In this document: piece by piece, positions 26,343-36,335 of the stretch
Layout of the letters: each line of letters begins with the position of its first letter
How positions within the stretch are numbered: the stretch's first letter is position 1
Program-made: the position numbers and the translations under genes
The notes under the pieces: generated by a model
The model's input: the letters and a program-made list of their open reading frames with translations, nothing else
Database searches by the model: none
Told to the model about the DNA's origin: nothing
Assembly: GCF_023278045.1 (NCBI RefSeq)
Contig: NZ_CP056783.1
Span: forward strand, 1,240,001-1,304,000
Direction of reading: 5' to 3'
Length of the DNA: 64,000 nucleotides
From: Flavobacterium sp. K5-23
Lineage (GTDB): Bacteria > Bacteroidota > Bacteroidia > Flavobacteriales > Flavobacteriaceae

Positions 26343-28442
26343 ATGGCAGTTTTATCAAAAATTAGACAACGTTCCGCATTAATGATTGCAGTTATTGCAT
26401 TAGCTTTATTTGCATTTATAATAGGTGATTTATTCAAGAGTGGTAGTTTCAGTAGTACATCAAAGGATGTAGGAAGTATCAATGGAAATGATATTTCATT
26501 TGAAGATTTCAGAATTAAAGTAAGTAATGTTGAAAAAAGCGGTCAAGGGATTTCTTCAATGGAAGCGGTGAACAGAGTTTGGGACCAAGAGGTTTCTTTA
26601 GCTTTGTTAACTTCTGAATTTGATAAATTAGGATTGAGAGTAGGAGAAAGCCACTTGTTGGAAATTCTAAAAGCGGATCAAAATATTGGAGGTAATCCAT
26701 TATTTATGAATGCTGCAGGAATTTTTGATGTTGCAAAATTCAAAGAATATTTCAAATCAAACCCTGCTCAAGCTCAATTCTTAAAAGATAGAGAGAAAGA
26801 CGCAGAACTTAATGCTAAATATCAAATGTATAATACTTTGATAAAATCAGGTATTTATACAACTGAAAGCGAAGGAAAATTTAAATATGAAATGGAAGCT
26901 AACAAAGTGAGTTTTGCTTACGTTGCTGGTTTGTATTCAACTATTAAAGATTCTGATGTTAAAGTTAGTGATTCAGAAATCGTTGATTTCATGAAGAAAA
27001 ACGAAAAGAAATTTAAAGCAGATGAAACTCGTGAAGTTGAATATGTTTTAATTGAAGATAAAGCTTCAAAAGAAGATGAGAACGAAGTTAAAACTAAAAT
27101 AAACGGATTGCTTTCAGGAAGTGTGGTGTACAACCAAGCTACTGGGAAAAACGATACTTTATCAGGTTTTAGAACGGCTAAAAATATTGTTGAATTTGTA
27201 AATTCAAATTCTGATATCCCTTACGATTCTTCATATGTTGCTAAAAAAGATTTGCCGGCTATTGATGCTGATCAACTTTTCAACTTAGCTCCTGGAGCAG
27301 TTTACGGGCCTTATGTATATGGAAAATACTATTGTATTTCTAAATCTTTAGGTAAGAAATTCGGAGTTAATGCAAAAGCAAGTCATATCTTAATTAGTTA
27401 TGAAGGAGCACAGGTTCCTAACCAAAAAGAAAAAAGAAATAAAGAACAAGCTAAAGCTAAAGCTGAGGCGCTATTAGCTCAAATTAATGCTAATCCAGAT
27501 AGTTTCTTAATGTTAGCTTTTACAAGTTCTGATGATTCATCTGCACAACAAGGTGGTGATTTAGGATATTTTGGACCAAACCAAATGGTGAAACCATTTA
27601 ATGATTTCGTTTTTAACAACGGAATTGGTAAAGTAGGTTTAGTGGAAACTGATTTCGGTTTTCATATTATTAAAATTACGGATAAGCAAGACGGTATCCG
27701 TTTAGCTACTGTAGCGCAAAAAATTGAAGCTTCTGAGGCAACTTCAGACAAGTTGTTTGAACAAGCGACTAAGTTTGAAATGGATGTTGCTGATAAAGAT
27801 TTCGGAAAAGCGGCTAAGGAAATGGCATTTACTATTGCTCCGGTAGTAACTGTAAAAGCGATGGATGAAAGTTTTGGTTCTTTAGGAAAACAAAGAGCTA
27901 TCGTGAGATGGGCTTTTGAAGATGATTCTAAAGTTGGATCAGTTAAACGTTTTGAAGTAGCTAACTTAGGTCATGTTATTGCAAAAGTAAAAAGCGTTGA
28001 TAATTCAGGATTAGTTTCAGTTACTTTGGCTAGACCTTACGTAGAGCCAATTCTTAAAAACAAGAAAAAAGCAGAATTGATTAAAGCTAAAATGTCAGGA
28101 TCTTCTCTTGAAGCTATAGCTAAGGCAACTGCTTCAACAGTTCAACAAGTTGCTGATGTAACTTTAGAAAATCCAGTTTTAGCTGGTGGTGTTGGTCAAG
28201 AGCCAAAAGTTGTAGGGAATGCATTTGCATTAGCTGCTAACAAAATTTCTGCTCCTATTGAAGGTAACACAGGTGTTTATGTTGTAAAAAACATAAGTAC
28301 TGTAAAAGCTCCAGTATTAAAAGACCACGCTCCTTATGTTGCTACATTAAAAGCACAGTCTGCAGGAGATGTAAACAGAGTTGTTCCTGCATTAAAAGGA
28401 AACGCTAAAATTGAAGACAACAGAAAACAATTTAATTACTAG
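26343..28442 (+). CDS. SurA/PpiD-like peptidyl-prolyl isomerase
   Basis: This 699-residue protein is anchored by a segment at about residues 13-30. A SurA_N-like chaperone region follows. A parvulin domain spans about 340-460 (AKASHILISYEG, GGDLGYFGPNQMVKPF and FGFHIIKI). It should help fold outer-membrane proteins in the periplasm. The long C-terminal part (460-699) includes a second, degenerate parvulin-like region. It has its own likely promoter and ends at a strong terminator. Confidence 0.9.
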   Translation: MAVLSKIRQRSALMIAVIALALFAFIIGDLFKSGSFSSTSKDVGSINGNDISFEDFRIKVSNVEKSGQGISSMEAVNRVWDQEVSLALLTSEFDKLGLRVGESHLLEILKADQNIGGNPLFMNAAGIFDVAKFKEYFKSNPAQAQFLKDREKDAELNAKYQMYNTLIKSGIYTTESEGKFKYEMEANKVSFAYVAGLYSTIKDSDVKVSDSEIVDFMKKNEKKFKADETREVEYVLIEDKASKEDENEVKTKINGLLSGSVVYNQATGKNDTLSGFRTAKNIVEFVNSNSDIPYDSSYVAKKDLPAIDADQLFNLAPGAVYGPYVYGKYYCISKSLGKKFGVNAKASHILISYEGAQVPNQKEKRNKEQAKAKAEALLAQINANPDSFLMLAFTSSDDSSAQQGGDLGYFGPNQMVKPFNDFVFNNGIGKVGLVETDFGFHIIKITDKQDGIRLATVAQKIEASEATSDKLFEQATKFEMDVADKDFGKAAKEMAFTIAPVVTVKAMDESFGSLGKQRAIVRWAFEDDSKVGSVKRFEVANLGHVIAKVKSVDNSGLVSVTLARPYVEPILKNKKKAELIKAKMSGSSLEAIAKATASTVQQVADVTLENPVLAGGVGQEPKVVGNAFALAANKISAPIEGNTGVYVVKNISTVKAPVLKDHAPYVATLKAQSAGDVNRVVPALKGNAKIEDNRKQFNY

Positions 28443-28467
28443 TCGTACTGATTTAGTTAATTAATTC

Positions 28468-28507
28468 ATATAAAAAAACCGATACAATTGTATCGGTTTT
28501 TTTATAT
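28468..28507. terminator. Bidirectional terminator (40-base perfect palindrome)
   Basis: Positions 28468-28507 are a perfect palindrome centred on CAATTG. The CCGATACA arm is flanked by A and T runs, giving a T-run on both strands. It serves the isomerase gene (plus) and the GHMP kinase gene (minus). Confidence 0.9.
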
Positions 28508-28528
28508 AGCTTATTTAAAGAATTGTTA

Positions 28529-29458
28529 TTACTCCTGAATCGATTCTAATATCATTTCTTGATATGGTATTATCGTTTCAAATCCTCTTTCTTTAAAATA
28601 GGAAGTTGGATTATCTTTAGAAAGAACCATCACAAAATCACCTCCCCAGGCGCCAAGACTTTTTATTGTGCCAACAAAATCTGGGAATAGAGCTTCTTTA
28701 ACGGTTTCTATTTCTAATATTGCACTCATCACTGCCTCGTGTTCTTCCATTAGCCGCGAAAATTGTTCAGAGGTTGTACTGTTTAAAGCGGCGTGTGTTA
28801 TTTTGTCAATAGTTAGTATGCTTTTATCAATATTCTTTTTATTAGAATTATGATAGGAAGTGATTGCAGTTTTGCTGCTCTGTTTTTTGTTTAGATAAAC
28901 AAAGTAGATGTTTTTGGTGAATTTAGGGTTGAATTCCAGTTTTTCAACTATTGGTCGGCCTTCTTCAAGATGATACAAAATAGGGCTGTTGTTTTGCGCA
29001 CATGCAATGTCATAACCACTGCCTCCAAAACTATTATAAAGCAGTTCAAATGCATCAACAGCTGTCCATTGAGCAATATTGTTTACTAAGGTGGAAGAGG
29101 TGCCTAATCCCCATTTTTTAGGAAAACTTAATTCGGTTGTGATTTTATAGCCGGATGAAGTATTGATAAATTCGGGATTCAGTAAATAAGCTTCATTTAA
29201 AATGGTAGTCAAGGTTGATTTTAACGTCTCGTTTTCGGGTAAGTTTTTTTTCGAAATAGCATCAAAACTGATGCTGTCTTCAAACCATATACTGCCGTCA
29301 GAATCATAACTTTTCCATTGAATTTCTTTATTTGTTCCTTCTTCAATAATCAGGTTTTGTCCAAATTTTGTAGGTAATGCAAATGACTTAGCTCCATCTA
29401 GAACTAGATATTCACCTGTGATTAAAAGTTTTCCGTTACTGTAAAATGTCTTTTTCAT
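28529..29458 (-). CDS. GYDIA-family GHMP kinase
   Basis: This 309-residue protein has the GHMP ATP-binding motif as GLGTSS (117-122) and the family tag GYDIA at 148-152. GHMP kinases phosphorylate galactose, homoserine, mevalonate and phosphomevalonate. The next gene upstream on the same strand encodes HMG-CoA reductase, so a mevalonate or phosphomevalonate substrate is likely. That assignment is contextual. The spacing to the reductase is 112 bases. Confidence 0.88.
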   Translation of the reverse strand: MKKTFYSNGKLLITGEYLVLDGAKSFALPTKFGQNLIIEEGTNKEIQWKSYDSDGSIWFEDSISFDAISKKNLPENETLKSTLTTILNEAYLLNPEFINTSSGYKITTELSFPKKWGLGTSSTLVNNIAQWTAVDAFELLYNSFGGSGYDIACAQNNSPILYHLEEGRPIVEKLEFNPKFTKNIYFVYLNKKQSSKTAITSYHNSNKKNIDKSILTIDKITHAALNSTTSEQFSRLMEEHEAVMSAILEIETVKEALFPDFVGTIKSLGAWGGDFVMVLSKDNPTSYFKERGFETIIPYQEMILESIQE

Positions 29459-29570
29459 TTATCCTGAATTTATTCAGTATTTGTATTTTTAAAAGCGAGA
29501 GTACTTCATCATCTCTTTATAAAGTCTTTTTTGATGAGATTTAATCGAAAGCGAAGCGAAGTAATTTTAA

Positions 29571-30893
29571 TTATTTTCTTAAATTCTCGATAAAACTCAC
29601 AACTGAACTGTGTGAAACTATATGAAGTTTGAAATGTTTTTGAATTAAAACACGTTCGTCATCATTAGTGTTAAATTGGTTCAAGATATTATTCAAGTGC
29701 ATTTTCATATGCCCGTCTTGAATTCCAGTTGTTGTCAACGAACGCAAAGCCGCAAAATTTTGTGCTAGTCCGGCAACAGCGACATATTGCATTAATTCCT
29801 TTGCCGTAGGGTTTTCAAGCATTTCAAGCGATAATTTAACTAGCGGATGTAAGGTTGTGAGTCCGCCTACTGTACCCAAAGCTAGTGGAATTTCCAACCA
29901 AAAAGTGAAAATGCCGTTTTCTATTTTTGCATGGGACAGACTTGAGTATTGACCTGATTTTGCCGCATAAGCATGGATTCCTGCTTCCACAGCGCGGAAG
30001 TCATTACCAGTTGCAAGTACAACGGCATCTATTCCGTTCATAATGCCTTTATTATGGGTAACTGCTCTAAATGGCTCTACTTCTGCAATTTGAACTGCTT
30101 GAACAAAACGCTCCGCAAAATCTTGTGGATTTGTAATGTGCTTTTCCTGTAAATCTTCAATTGGGCAAGACACTTCGGCTCTTACTATACAATTTGGGAC
30201 ATAATTAGAGAGGATGCTCATTACTACTTGAATGTTTTTCTCCGTTTCTAAAAACAATTCATAGTTAAGTGCTTCTTCTTTCAAAGTCTTGGCAAATTGC
30301 TCCAAACAGGAATTTATGAAATTAGCTCCCATACTGTCTTTAGTTTCAAATGTGGCATGTAGCTGAAAGTAATTAGGAAGTAAATCTGTTTTGTCTTTTA
30401 ATACAATTTCCAATATTCCTCCACCACGTTTTTGCATGTTTTTAGTTATGCTTTCCGTATCCTGAAAAAACTTGGATTTTGATTGTGCAAAAAACAAGGA
30501 TAGTTTTGAAACGTCTCCTTTATATATAAAGTGAACTTGTCCTATTTTTTCAGTGTTTAAAACAGTGGCTTTAAAACCGCCACGAGTGGACCAGAATTTA
30601 GCCGATTTAGAAGCGGCAGCGACAACTGAACTTTCCTCAATTGCCATTGGGATAGTTTTATATTTGCCATTGACAAGGAAATTTGGAGCTACTCCTAACG
30701 GAATGTAGAAATTTGTTATCGTGTTTTCTATAAATTCATCGTGTAGTTTCTGTATTTTTTCGTCAGTGTTCCAATAGTTTTTTAATAATGCTATGGCTTC
30801 TGAAGGAGTTGAAAAGTATTCTTTTGCAATCCAGTTTATTTTTTCTTCTTTGGATAATTTAGAAAATCCAGTAACAGCGTTATTCATTCTCAA
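29571..30893 (-). CDS. mvaA: Hydroxymethylglutaryl-CoA reductase (class II type)
   Basis: This 440-residue protein lacks membrane segments and has class II features: EESSVVAAASKSAKFW, DAVVLATGNDFRAVEAG, LGTVGGLTTLHP, and a terminal GIQDGHMKMH carrying the catalytic-type histidine. The enzyme interconverts HMG-CoA and mevalonate. Class II enzymes are often called degradative, but in Bacteroidetes with the mevalonate route they serve synthesis. The adjacent GHMP kinase supports that role. Confidence 0.93.
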   Translation of the reverse strand: MRMNNAVTGFSKLSKEEKINWIAKEYFSTPSEAIALLKNYWNTDEKIQKLHDEFIENTITNFYIPLGVAPNFLVNGKYKTIPMAIEESSVVAAASKSAKFWSTRGGFKATVLNTEKIGQVHFIYKGDVSKLSLFFAQSKSKFFQDTESITKNMQKRGGGILEIVLKDKTDLLPNYFQLHATFETKDSMGANFINSCLEQFAKTLKEEALNYELFLETEKNIQVVMSILSNYVPNCIVRAEVSCPIEDLQEKHITNPQDFAERFVQAVQIAEVEPFRAVTHNKGIMNGIDAVVLATGNDFRAVEAGIHAYAAKSGQYSSLSHAKIENGIFTFWLEIPLALGTVGGLTTLHPLVKLSLEMLENPTAKELMQYVAVAGLAQNFAALRSLTTTGIQDGHMKMHLNNILNQFNTNDDERVLIQKHFKLHIVSHSSVVSFIENLRK

Positions 30894-30915
30894 TAGATTA
30901 TACGATAATTAACCG

Positions 30916-30923
30916 CAAAGATA
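30916..30923 (-). promoter_or_regulatory. -7 box of the HMG-CoA reductase gene
   Basis: On the minus strand TATCTTTG matches TAnnTTTG exactly, 22 bases before the start codon. No clear -33 box is present. Confidence 0.55.
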
Positions 30924-30981
30924 CTGATTTAGCCCTTTTGTATACTATTAAATAATCCGCATTAAAGGGTGCTTAAAATTA

Positions 30982-31001
30982 CTGTTATTAATATTTAACA
31001 G
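30982..31001. promoter_or_regulatory. Dyad in the reductase/peptidase divergent region
   Basis: CTGTTA (30982-30987) and TAACAG (30996-31001) form a 6-8-6 dyad, 68 bases before the peptidase start. It could be a protein-binding site. Confidence 0.3.
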
Positions 31002-31068
31002 ATAAAATGTCATTTAATTGTAAAATTTTCACTAAAATTGGTCTCTTTTTTACATATAAAACAATAGC

Positions 31069-33237
31069 ATGAAGTCTAAACAATTTTCGGTCTTATTTTT
31101 ATTTTTATGTTTTACGGTTTTTGGTCAACAAAAAATCACGGTAGAGCAAATTTTTACTGGTGCTATGCGTACTAAAGGGATGGATAAATTGCAGTCCATG
31201 AAGAATACAAATCAATATACTGTATTGAATCTAGACAGATCTTCAGGTACTACTCAAATTGATTTGTTCGATTTTGCTACTCTTAAAAAAACAAGCACAC
31301 TTATTAATACGAAAGAACATAAGGACTTGCCAAAGATTGATAGCTATACTTTTGATGCTTCTGAGAAAATGATTCTTTTAGCTTGTAACACAAATCAAAT
31401 TTTTCGTCATTCATTTACTGCGGATTACTACTTATATACAATTGGAACAAAAAAAGTATCTAAATTGTTTGATTTTCAAGTTCAAGAGCCAACATTTTCT
31501 CCAGATGGTAAAAAGATAGCGTATGCAAAAGATAAAAATTTGTATGTATATGATTTAGAATCTAAAAAAACAACTCAAATAACTACTGATGGAAAGAAGA
31601 ACGCTATAATCAATGGAATTACGGATTGGGTTTATGAAGAAGAATTTGCATTTGTAAAAGCATTTGACTGGAGTGCTGACAGTAGAAAAATAGCTTACAT
31701 CCGTTTTGACGAAAGCCAAGTTCCTGAATTTTCTATGTCGGTTTTTGGAAAGGATTTGTATCCAAAAGTTGAAACATTCAAATACCCAAAAGCAGGTGAA
31801 AAAAACGCCTTGGTTTCACTACATATTTTTAATGTTGATGTAAATAGTACAAAATCTGTTAATCTGGGTAAATACAATGATTTTTACATTGCACGAATGA
31901 AATGGACTAATGATGCAAATGTATTATCAGCACAAGTTTTGAACCGTCACCAAGATAATCTGGACTTATTATTTATTGACGGAACGACTGGAACTTCAAA
32001 AGTGGTTTTGAATGAAAAAGACAAAGCGTATATTGATGTAACGGATAATCTTACTTTTCTAAGCGACAATAGTTTTATCTGGACGAGTGAGAAAGACGGT
32101 TTCAATCATGTTTATTTATACGATAAAAACGGAAAACTAAAGAATCAAGTTACTAAAGGAAACTGGGAAGTTACTTCGTATTACGGTTTTGATGAAAAAA
32201 ACAATACCATATTCTATCAATCTACTGAGAATGGTTCTATTAATAGAGCTGTTTATAGTATTGCATTAAATGGTAAAAATAAAAAAGTGTTGTCAAATGA
32301 AGTAGGTACTAATGGTGCTACATTTAGTCCCAACTTTCAATACTATATTAATACTTTCTCCAGTGCTGTACAACCTACTCGATATTCTTTAAACGAATCG
32401 AAGTCAGGAAAACAATTGCAAGTGATTGAAGACAATGCAGTATTAGCAACAAAATTGAAATCGTATGATTTGCCAGCAAAAGAATTCTTTGTTTTAAAAA
32501 CAGAAAAAGGGAATGAATTGAATGCGTGGATTATTAAACCAAAAGATTTTGATCCTTCAAAGAAATATCCTGTTTTTATGTTTCAATATTCTGGTCCTGG
32601 ATCTCAACAGGTTGCTAACAGCTGGGTAAATGCTAATGATTATTGGTTTATGATGTTGTCTCAACAAGGATATATAGTAGCCTGTGTTGATGGAAGAGGA
32701 ACTGGTTATAAAGGCGCCGATTTCAAGAAAGTTACTCAAAAAGAACTTGGGAAATACGAAGTCGAGGATCAAATCGATGCCGCTAAAGTGATTGGGAATT
32801 ATTCATTTGTAGATAAAACTAGAATTGGTATATTTGGCTGGTCTTATGGTGGATTTATGGCTTCAAATTGTATTTTGAAAGGAAATGATGTTTTTAAAAT
32901 GGCAATTGCCGTGGCTCCGGTTACCAATTGGAGATTTTATGATAGCATATACACGGAGAGATATATGCAAACACCTCAAGAAAACGCAAGTGGTTATGAT
33001 GAGAACTCACCTATCAATCACGTTAATAAATTAAAGGGAAAGTATCTTTTAATTCATGGAAGTGCTGATGATAATGTTCACGTGCAGAATTCGATGCAAA
33101 TGATGGAAGCTTTAATTCAAGCAAATAAGCAATTCGACTCTCAGATATATCCAGATAAAAACCATGGAATATCCGGTGGAATGACAAGAATACAGCTGTA
33201 CAACAAGATGACTAATTTTATCAAAGAAAATTTATAA
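31069..33237 (+). CDS. Dipeptidyl peptidase IV-like S9 serine peptidase
   Basis: This 722-residue protein has a signal peptide (to about residue 19), an N-terminal beta-propeller, and a C-terminal hydrolase domain. The catalytic triad is visible: GWSYGG with Ser592, SADDNVH with Asp667 or 668, and KNHGI with His699. It removes dipeptides from peptide N-termini, probably in the periplasm. It starts a run of three peptide transporters, with six bases to the first, which supports a role in peptide feeding. Confidence 0.94.
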   Translation: MKSKQFSVLFLFLCFTVFGQQKITVEQIFTGAMRTKGMDKLQSMKNTNQYTVLNLDRSSGTTQIDLFDFATLKKTSTLINTKEHKDLPKIDSYTFDASEKMILLACNTNQIFRHSFTADYYLYTIGTKKVSKLFDFQVQEPTFSPDGKKIAYAKDKNLYVYDLESKKTTQITTDGKKNAIINGITDWVYEEEFAFVKAFDWSADSRKIAYIRFDESQVPEFSMSVFGKDLYPKVETFKYPKAGEKNALVSLHIFNVDVNSTKSVNLGKYNDFYIARMKWTNDANVLSAQVLNRHQDNLDLLFIDGTTGTSKVVLNEKDKAYIDVTDNLTFLSDNSFIWTSEKDGFNHVYLYDKNGKLKNQVTKGNWEVTSYYGFDEKNNTIFYQSTENGSINRAVYSIALNGKNKKVLSNEVGTNGATFSPNFQYYINTFSSAVQPTRYSLNESKSGKQLQVIEDNAVLATKLKSYDLPAKEFFVLKTEKGNELNAWIIKPKDFDPSKKYPVFMFQYSGPGSQQVANSWVNANDYWFMMLSQQGYIVACVDGRGTGYKGADFKKVTQKELGKYEVEDQIDAAKVIGNYSFVDKTRIGIFGWSYGGFMASNCILKGNDVFKMAIAVAPVTNWRFYDSIYTERYMQTPQENASGYDENSPINHVNKLKGKYLLIHGSADDNVHVQNSMQMMEALIQANKQFDSQIYPDKNHGISGGMTRIQLYNKMTNFIKENL

Positions 33238-33243
33238 TTATAA

Positions 33244-34746
33244 ATGAATAATACTAGTCCAACGTTAGAAGAAATTCAGAATTTTGAAGGAAAGTACCCA
33301 AAACAATTGTGGTATTTGTTTTTAGTTGAAATGTGGGAACGTTTTTGTTTCTACGGAATGCGTGGCGTTTTAACCATATTTATGGCAGACCAAATTTTAG
33401 GTTTGGCTTTGTCTGATAAAGAAGCAAACTTAAAATACGGTGCGATCCAAGCTTTTGTATATGCTTTCACTTTTATTGGAGGTATTTTTGCCGATAAAAT
33501 ATTAGGATTTAAAAAGTCATTGCTTTTTGGGGGAATGGTTATGATTCTAGGGAATCTTATCATTGCATTTTCTCCACAAGGCTTTTTCTATTTAGGAATT
33601 ACTTTGACTATAATTGGAACAGGTTTCTTTAAGCCAAACATTTCTTCAATGGTTGGTGAGCTCTATAAAGAAGGAGATAGCCGTCGTGATGCCGGTTTTG
33701 GATTATTTTATTCAGGGATTAACATTGGTGCATTATTAGGAGGAGCTCTTTGTGTTTATTTAGGAACAAGTCCTGACTATGGTTGGAGTTACGCTTTTTT
33801 ATCTGCCGCAATTGTGATGGTAATAGGAATGATAACCTTTATAATGACTAAGAAATCCTTAGGTCCAATTGGAGATTCTCCGCTTTTAAATCTAGATGCA
33901 TCTAAAAGAAAATTTAGCGAAATTGCCGTTTACGTGGGTTCGTTAATTAGTATTCCCTTGATTTTTATAATGATAAAAAACACGGATTATACGGATTACT
34001 TCATGTATACCATTGGGCCATTAGCAGTTTTATATTTCCTTTATGAAACTTTTAAAGAGAAAGATATCGCGTCACAAAAGAAATTGATGGCTGCATTTAT
34101 TTTCATTCTTTTCTCCGTTGTTTTTTGGGCATTTTTCGAACAAAGCGGCGGTTCTTTAGCGCTATTTGCAAAAGACAATCTACACCATAACTTATTGTTT
34201 TTTGAAATAAATCCAAATATTGTTAACAATACTTCAAATTCATTATTTGTAATTATTTTCAGTCCAATAGTAGGATTGATTTGGCTTGCAATGGCAAAGA
34301 AAAAAGTGGAACCTAATACGGTTATGAAATTCGGTATAGGTTTCTTGTTTTTAGCTGCAGCATTTTACACTTTCTATTATACGCGATTTTTTGCTGACAT
34401 AGAGGGATTAACTTCTCTTAATGTATTTACATTTGCCTATTTAATAATTACTTTTGGCGAGCTTTGCCTGTCACCAATAGGATTGTCTATTATGACAAAA
34501 TTATCGCCAAAAAGATTATCAGGTATGATGATGGGAATGTGGTTTTTGGCAAGTGCTTATGGTCAGTATGCTGCGGGTCTTTTAGGAGCTGGAATGTCAT
34601 CTCCTGATGAAAACGCATCTTTAATTACAAGATTACAAGGCTATACTGATGGCTATTATCAATTAGCATTATATGCTTTGATTGCAGGTTTACTGCTAAT
34701 AATAGTTTCGCCACTAATCAGAAAATTAATGCAGGAAGTTAAATAA
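33244..34746 (+). CDS. POT-family peptide transporter, copy 1
   Basis: This 500-residue membrane protein has the POT signature EMWERFCFYGMR (the E-x-x-E-R-F motif, first helix) and GFFKPNISSMVGELY in helix 4-5. It imports di- and tripeptides with protons. It directly follows the DPP IV-like gene, whose products are dipeptides. Confidence 0.93.
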   Translation: MNNTSPTLEEIQNFEGKYPKQLWYLFLVEMWERFCFYGMRGVLTIFMADQILGLALSDKEANLKYGAIQAFVYAFTFIGGIFADKILGFKKSLLFGGMVMILGNLIIAFSPQGFFYLGITLTIIGTGFFKPNISSMVGELYKEGDSRRDAGFGLFYSGINIGALLGGALCVYLGTSPDYGWSYAFLSAAIVMVIGMITFIMTKKSLGPIGDSPLLNLDASKRKFSEIAVYVGSLISIPLIFIMIKNTDYTDYFMYTIGPLAVLYFLYETFKEKDIASQKKLMAAFIFILFSVVFWAFFEQSGGSLALFAKDNLHHNLLFFEINPNIVNNTSNSLFVIIFSPIVGLIWLAMAKKKVEPNTVMKFGIGFLFLAAAFYTFYYTRFFADIEGLTSLNVFTFAYLIITFGELCLSPIGLSIMTKLSPKRLSGMMMGMWFLASAYGQYAAGLLGAGMSSPDENASLITRLQGYTDGYYQLALYALIAGLLLIIVSPLIRKLMQEVK

Positions 34747-34778
34747 CCAACAATACAATTCTAATCTAAAATTAAATT

Positions 34779-36293
34779 ATGTCTAAAACCAACGCAGTGG
34801 ATCATTCAACATCGAATTTATTCGGTCATCCAACCGGATTATTTATATTGTTTTTTACAGAAATGTGGGAACGTTTTTCTTATTATGGAATGAGAGCTTT
34901 GTTAGTGTTGTATATGACAACAGAAACAATAGGTGATGCAAGAGGAGCTGGATTAGGATGGACTAGTCAAGAGGCTTTAGCTTTATATGGTTGGTATACT
35001 ATGTTAGTTTATGTAATGTCAATCCCTGGAGGAATGATTGCCGATAAATTATTAGGTCAGAAAAAATCAGTTTTATTAGGAGCTGTTATTCTTTGTTTAG
35101 GTCACGGAGTATTAGTGTTTACACAAACTTGGGCATTTTACACCGGTTTAGCTTTAGTGATTGTTGGAGTTGGTTTGCTAAAACCAAATATCTCAACAAT
35201 GGTGGGTGGATTATATCCACAAGGTGATATTAGAAGAGATAAAGGATTTAGTATTTTCTATATTGGAATAAATACAGGTTCATTGTTAGCAACTATGGTT
35301 ATTGGTTTTGTTGTTGCGCAATGGGGATGGCACGCTGGATTTGGTCTAGCAGGTATTGCCATGGTTTTAGGACTTGTGGTTTACGTTTGGGGACAAAAAT
35401 TTTTAACGCATGTTGGTAATCTAGAAGTTCAGGATACAACTGCAGATGATAGCGCTTCTTATGGTCGTCTTTTCAAAGATTTACTTTCGTCAAAAAAACA
35501 ATTAATGTTTACGGTTGTTTTTGCAATACTTTCTGTTATTGGATGGGTTAACTTAGGGTGGGGCTTTGGTTTATTATTTTTGTTTTTGACAATTATATCT
35601 GCCTTAATGATGATGATTTATAAAGAATTGACTTCTCAACAGGACAAAGATCGTTTTGTGGTTTTATTACTTTCTTTTATTATGGTAATTATTTTTTGGG
35701 GAGCATTCGAACAAGCAGGTGGTTTGATGAATTTATATACAGATACTAAAACAGACAGAATGTTATTGGGTTGGGAAATCCCAACAGTAATGTTTCAAAG
35801 TTTGAATGCTGGATTTATTATTCTTTTTGCTACTCTAGTTGCATCTTTCTGGGCGAAACGAAAATTGAAAGGAAAAGAAGCTACTTCTATCTTTAAAATG
35901 GCAACTGGTATTATTATTATGGGCTTTGGGTTTTTATTCATGGTTTTTGCAGCTATGGAATTTGAACAATCTGGGACTTCAAGTATGATATGGTTAGTTT
36001 TGGCTTATTTATTTCACACTATAGGAGAGCTTAGTTTGTCACCAGTGGCATTATCATTTATCACTAAACTTTCTCCAGTAAAATATGCGTCATTGATGAT
36101 GGGTGTTTATTTTGCAGCGACAGGTTTAGGAAACAAAGTTGCAGGTTTACTTGGTGAGGCGGCAAGTGATTTAGGGGAGTACTCCATATTTTTAGGAATA
36201 TTGGTATTTACAATCGTTGTAGGTTCTCTGTTTATTTTATTGCTTAAACCATTAAAAAGATTAACTCACGGTGCTGAGGATAACGAAAAATAA
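34779..36293 (+). CDS. POT-family peptide transporter, copy 2
   Basis: This 504-residue paralogue has EMWERFSYYGMR and GLLKPNISTMVGGLY. It begins with a short hydrophilic N-terminus and TGLFILFFTEMWERF. The gap to copy 1 is 32 bases, and no terminator is seen. Substrate preference may differ from the other copies, but the sequence gives no direct reading of it. Confidence 0.92.
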   Translation: MSKTNAVDHSTSNLFGHPTGLFILFFTEMWERFSYYGMRALLVLYMTTETIGDARGAGLGWTSQEALALYGWYTMLVYVMSIPGGMIADKLLGQKKSVLLGAVILCLGHGVLVFTQTWAFYTGLALVIVGVGLLKPNISTMVGGLYPQGDIRRDKGFSIFYIGINTGSLLATMVIGFVVAQWGWHAGFGLAGIAMVLGLVVYVWGQKFLTHVGNLEVQDTTADDSASYGRLFKDLLSSKKQLMFTVVFAILSVIGWVNLGWGFGLLFLFLTIISALMMMIYKELTSQQDKDRFVVLLLSFIMVIIFWGAFEQAGGLMNLYTDTKTDRMLLGWEIPTVMFQSLNAGFIILFATLVASFWAKRKLKGKEATSIFKMATGIIIMGFGFLFMVFAAMEFEQSGTSSMIWLVLAYLFHTIGELSLSPVALSFITKLSPVKYASLMMGVYFAATGLGNKVAGLLGEAASDLGEYSIFLGILVFTIVVGSLFILLLKPLKRLTHGAEDNEK

Positions 36294-36335
36294 TTATTAA
36301 TCCACAATCAATATTATAAATAAATAATTAAATAT

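Noticed and set aside
29459..29570. Possible terminator or regulatory RNA between HMG-CoA reductase and the GHMP kinase
   Set aside because: Only a short CTGAAT/ATTCAG palindrome was found, without a T-run or extended structure.
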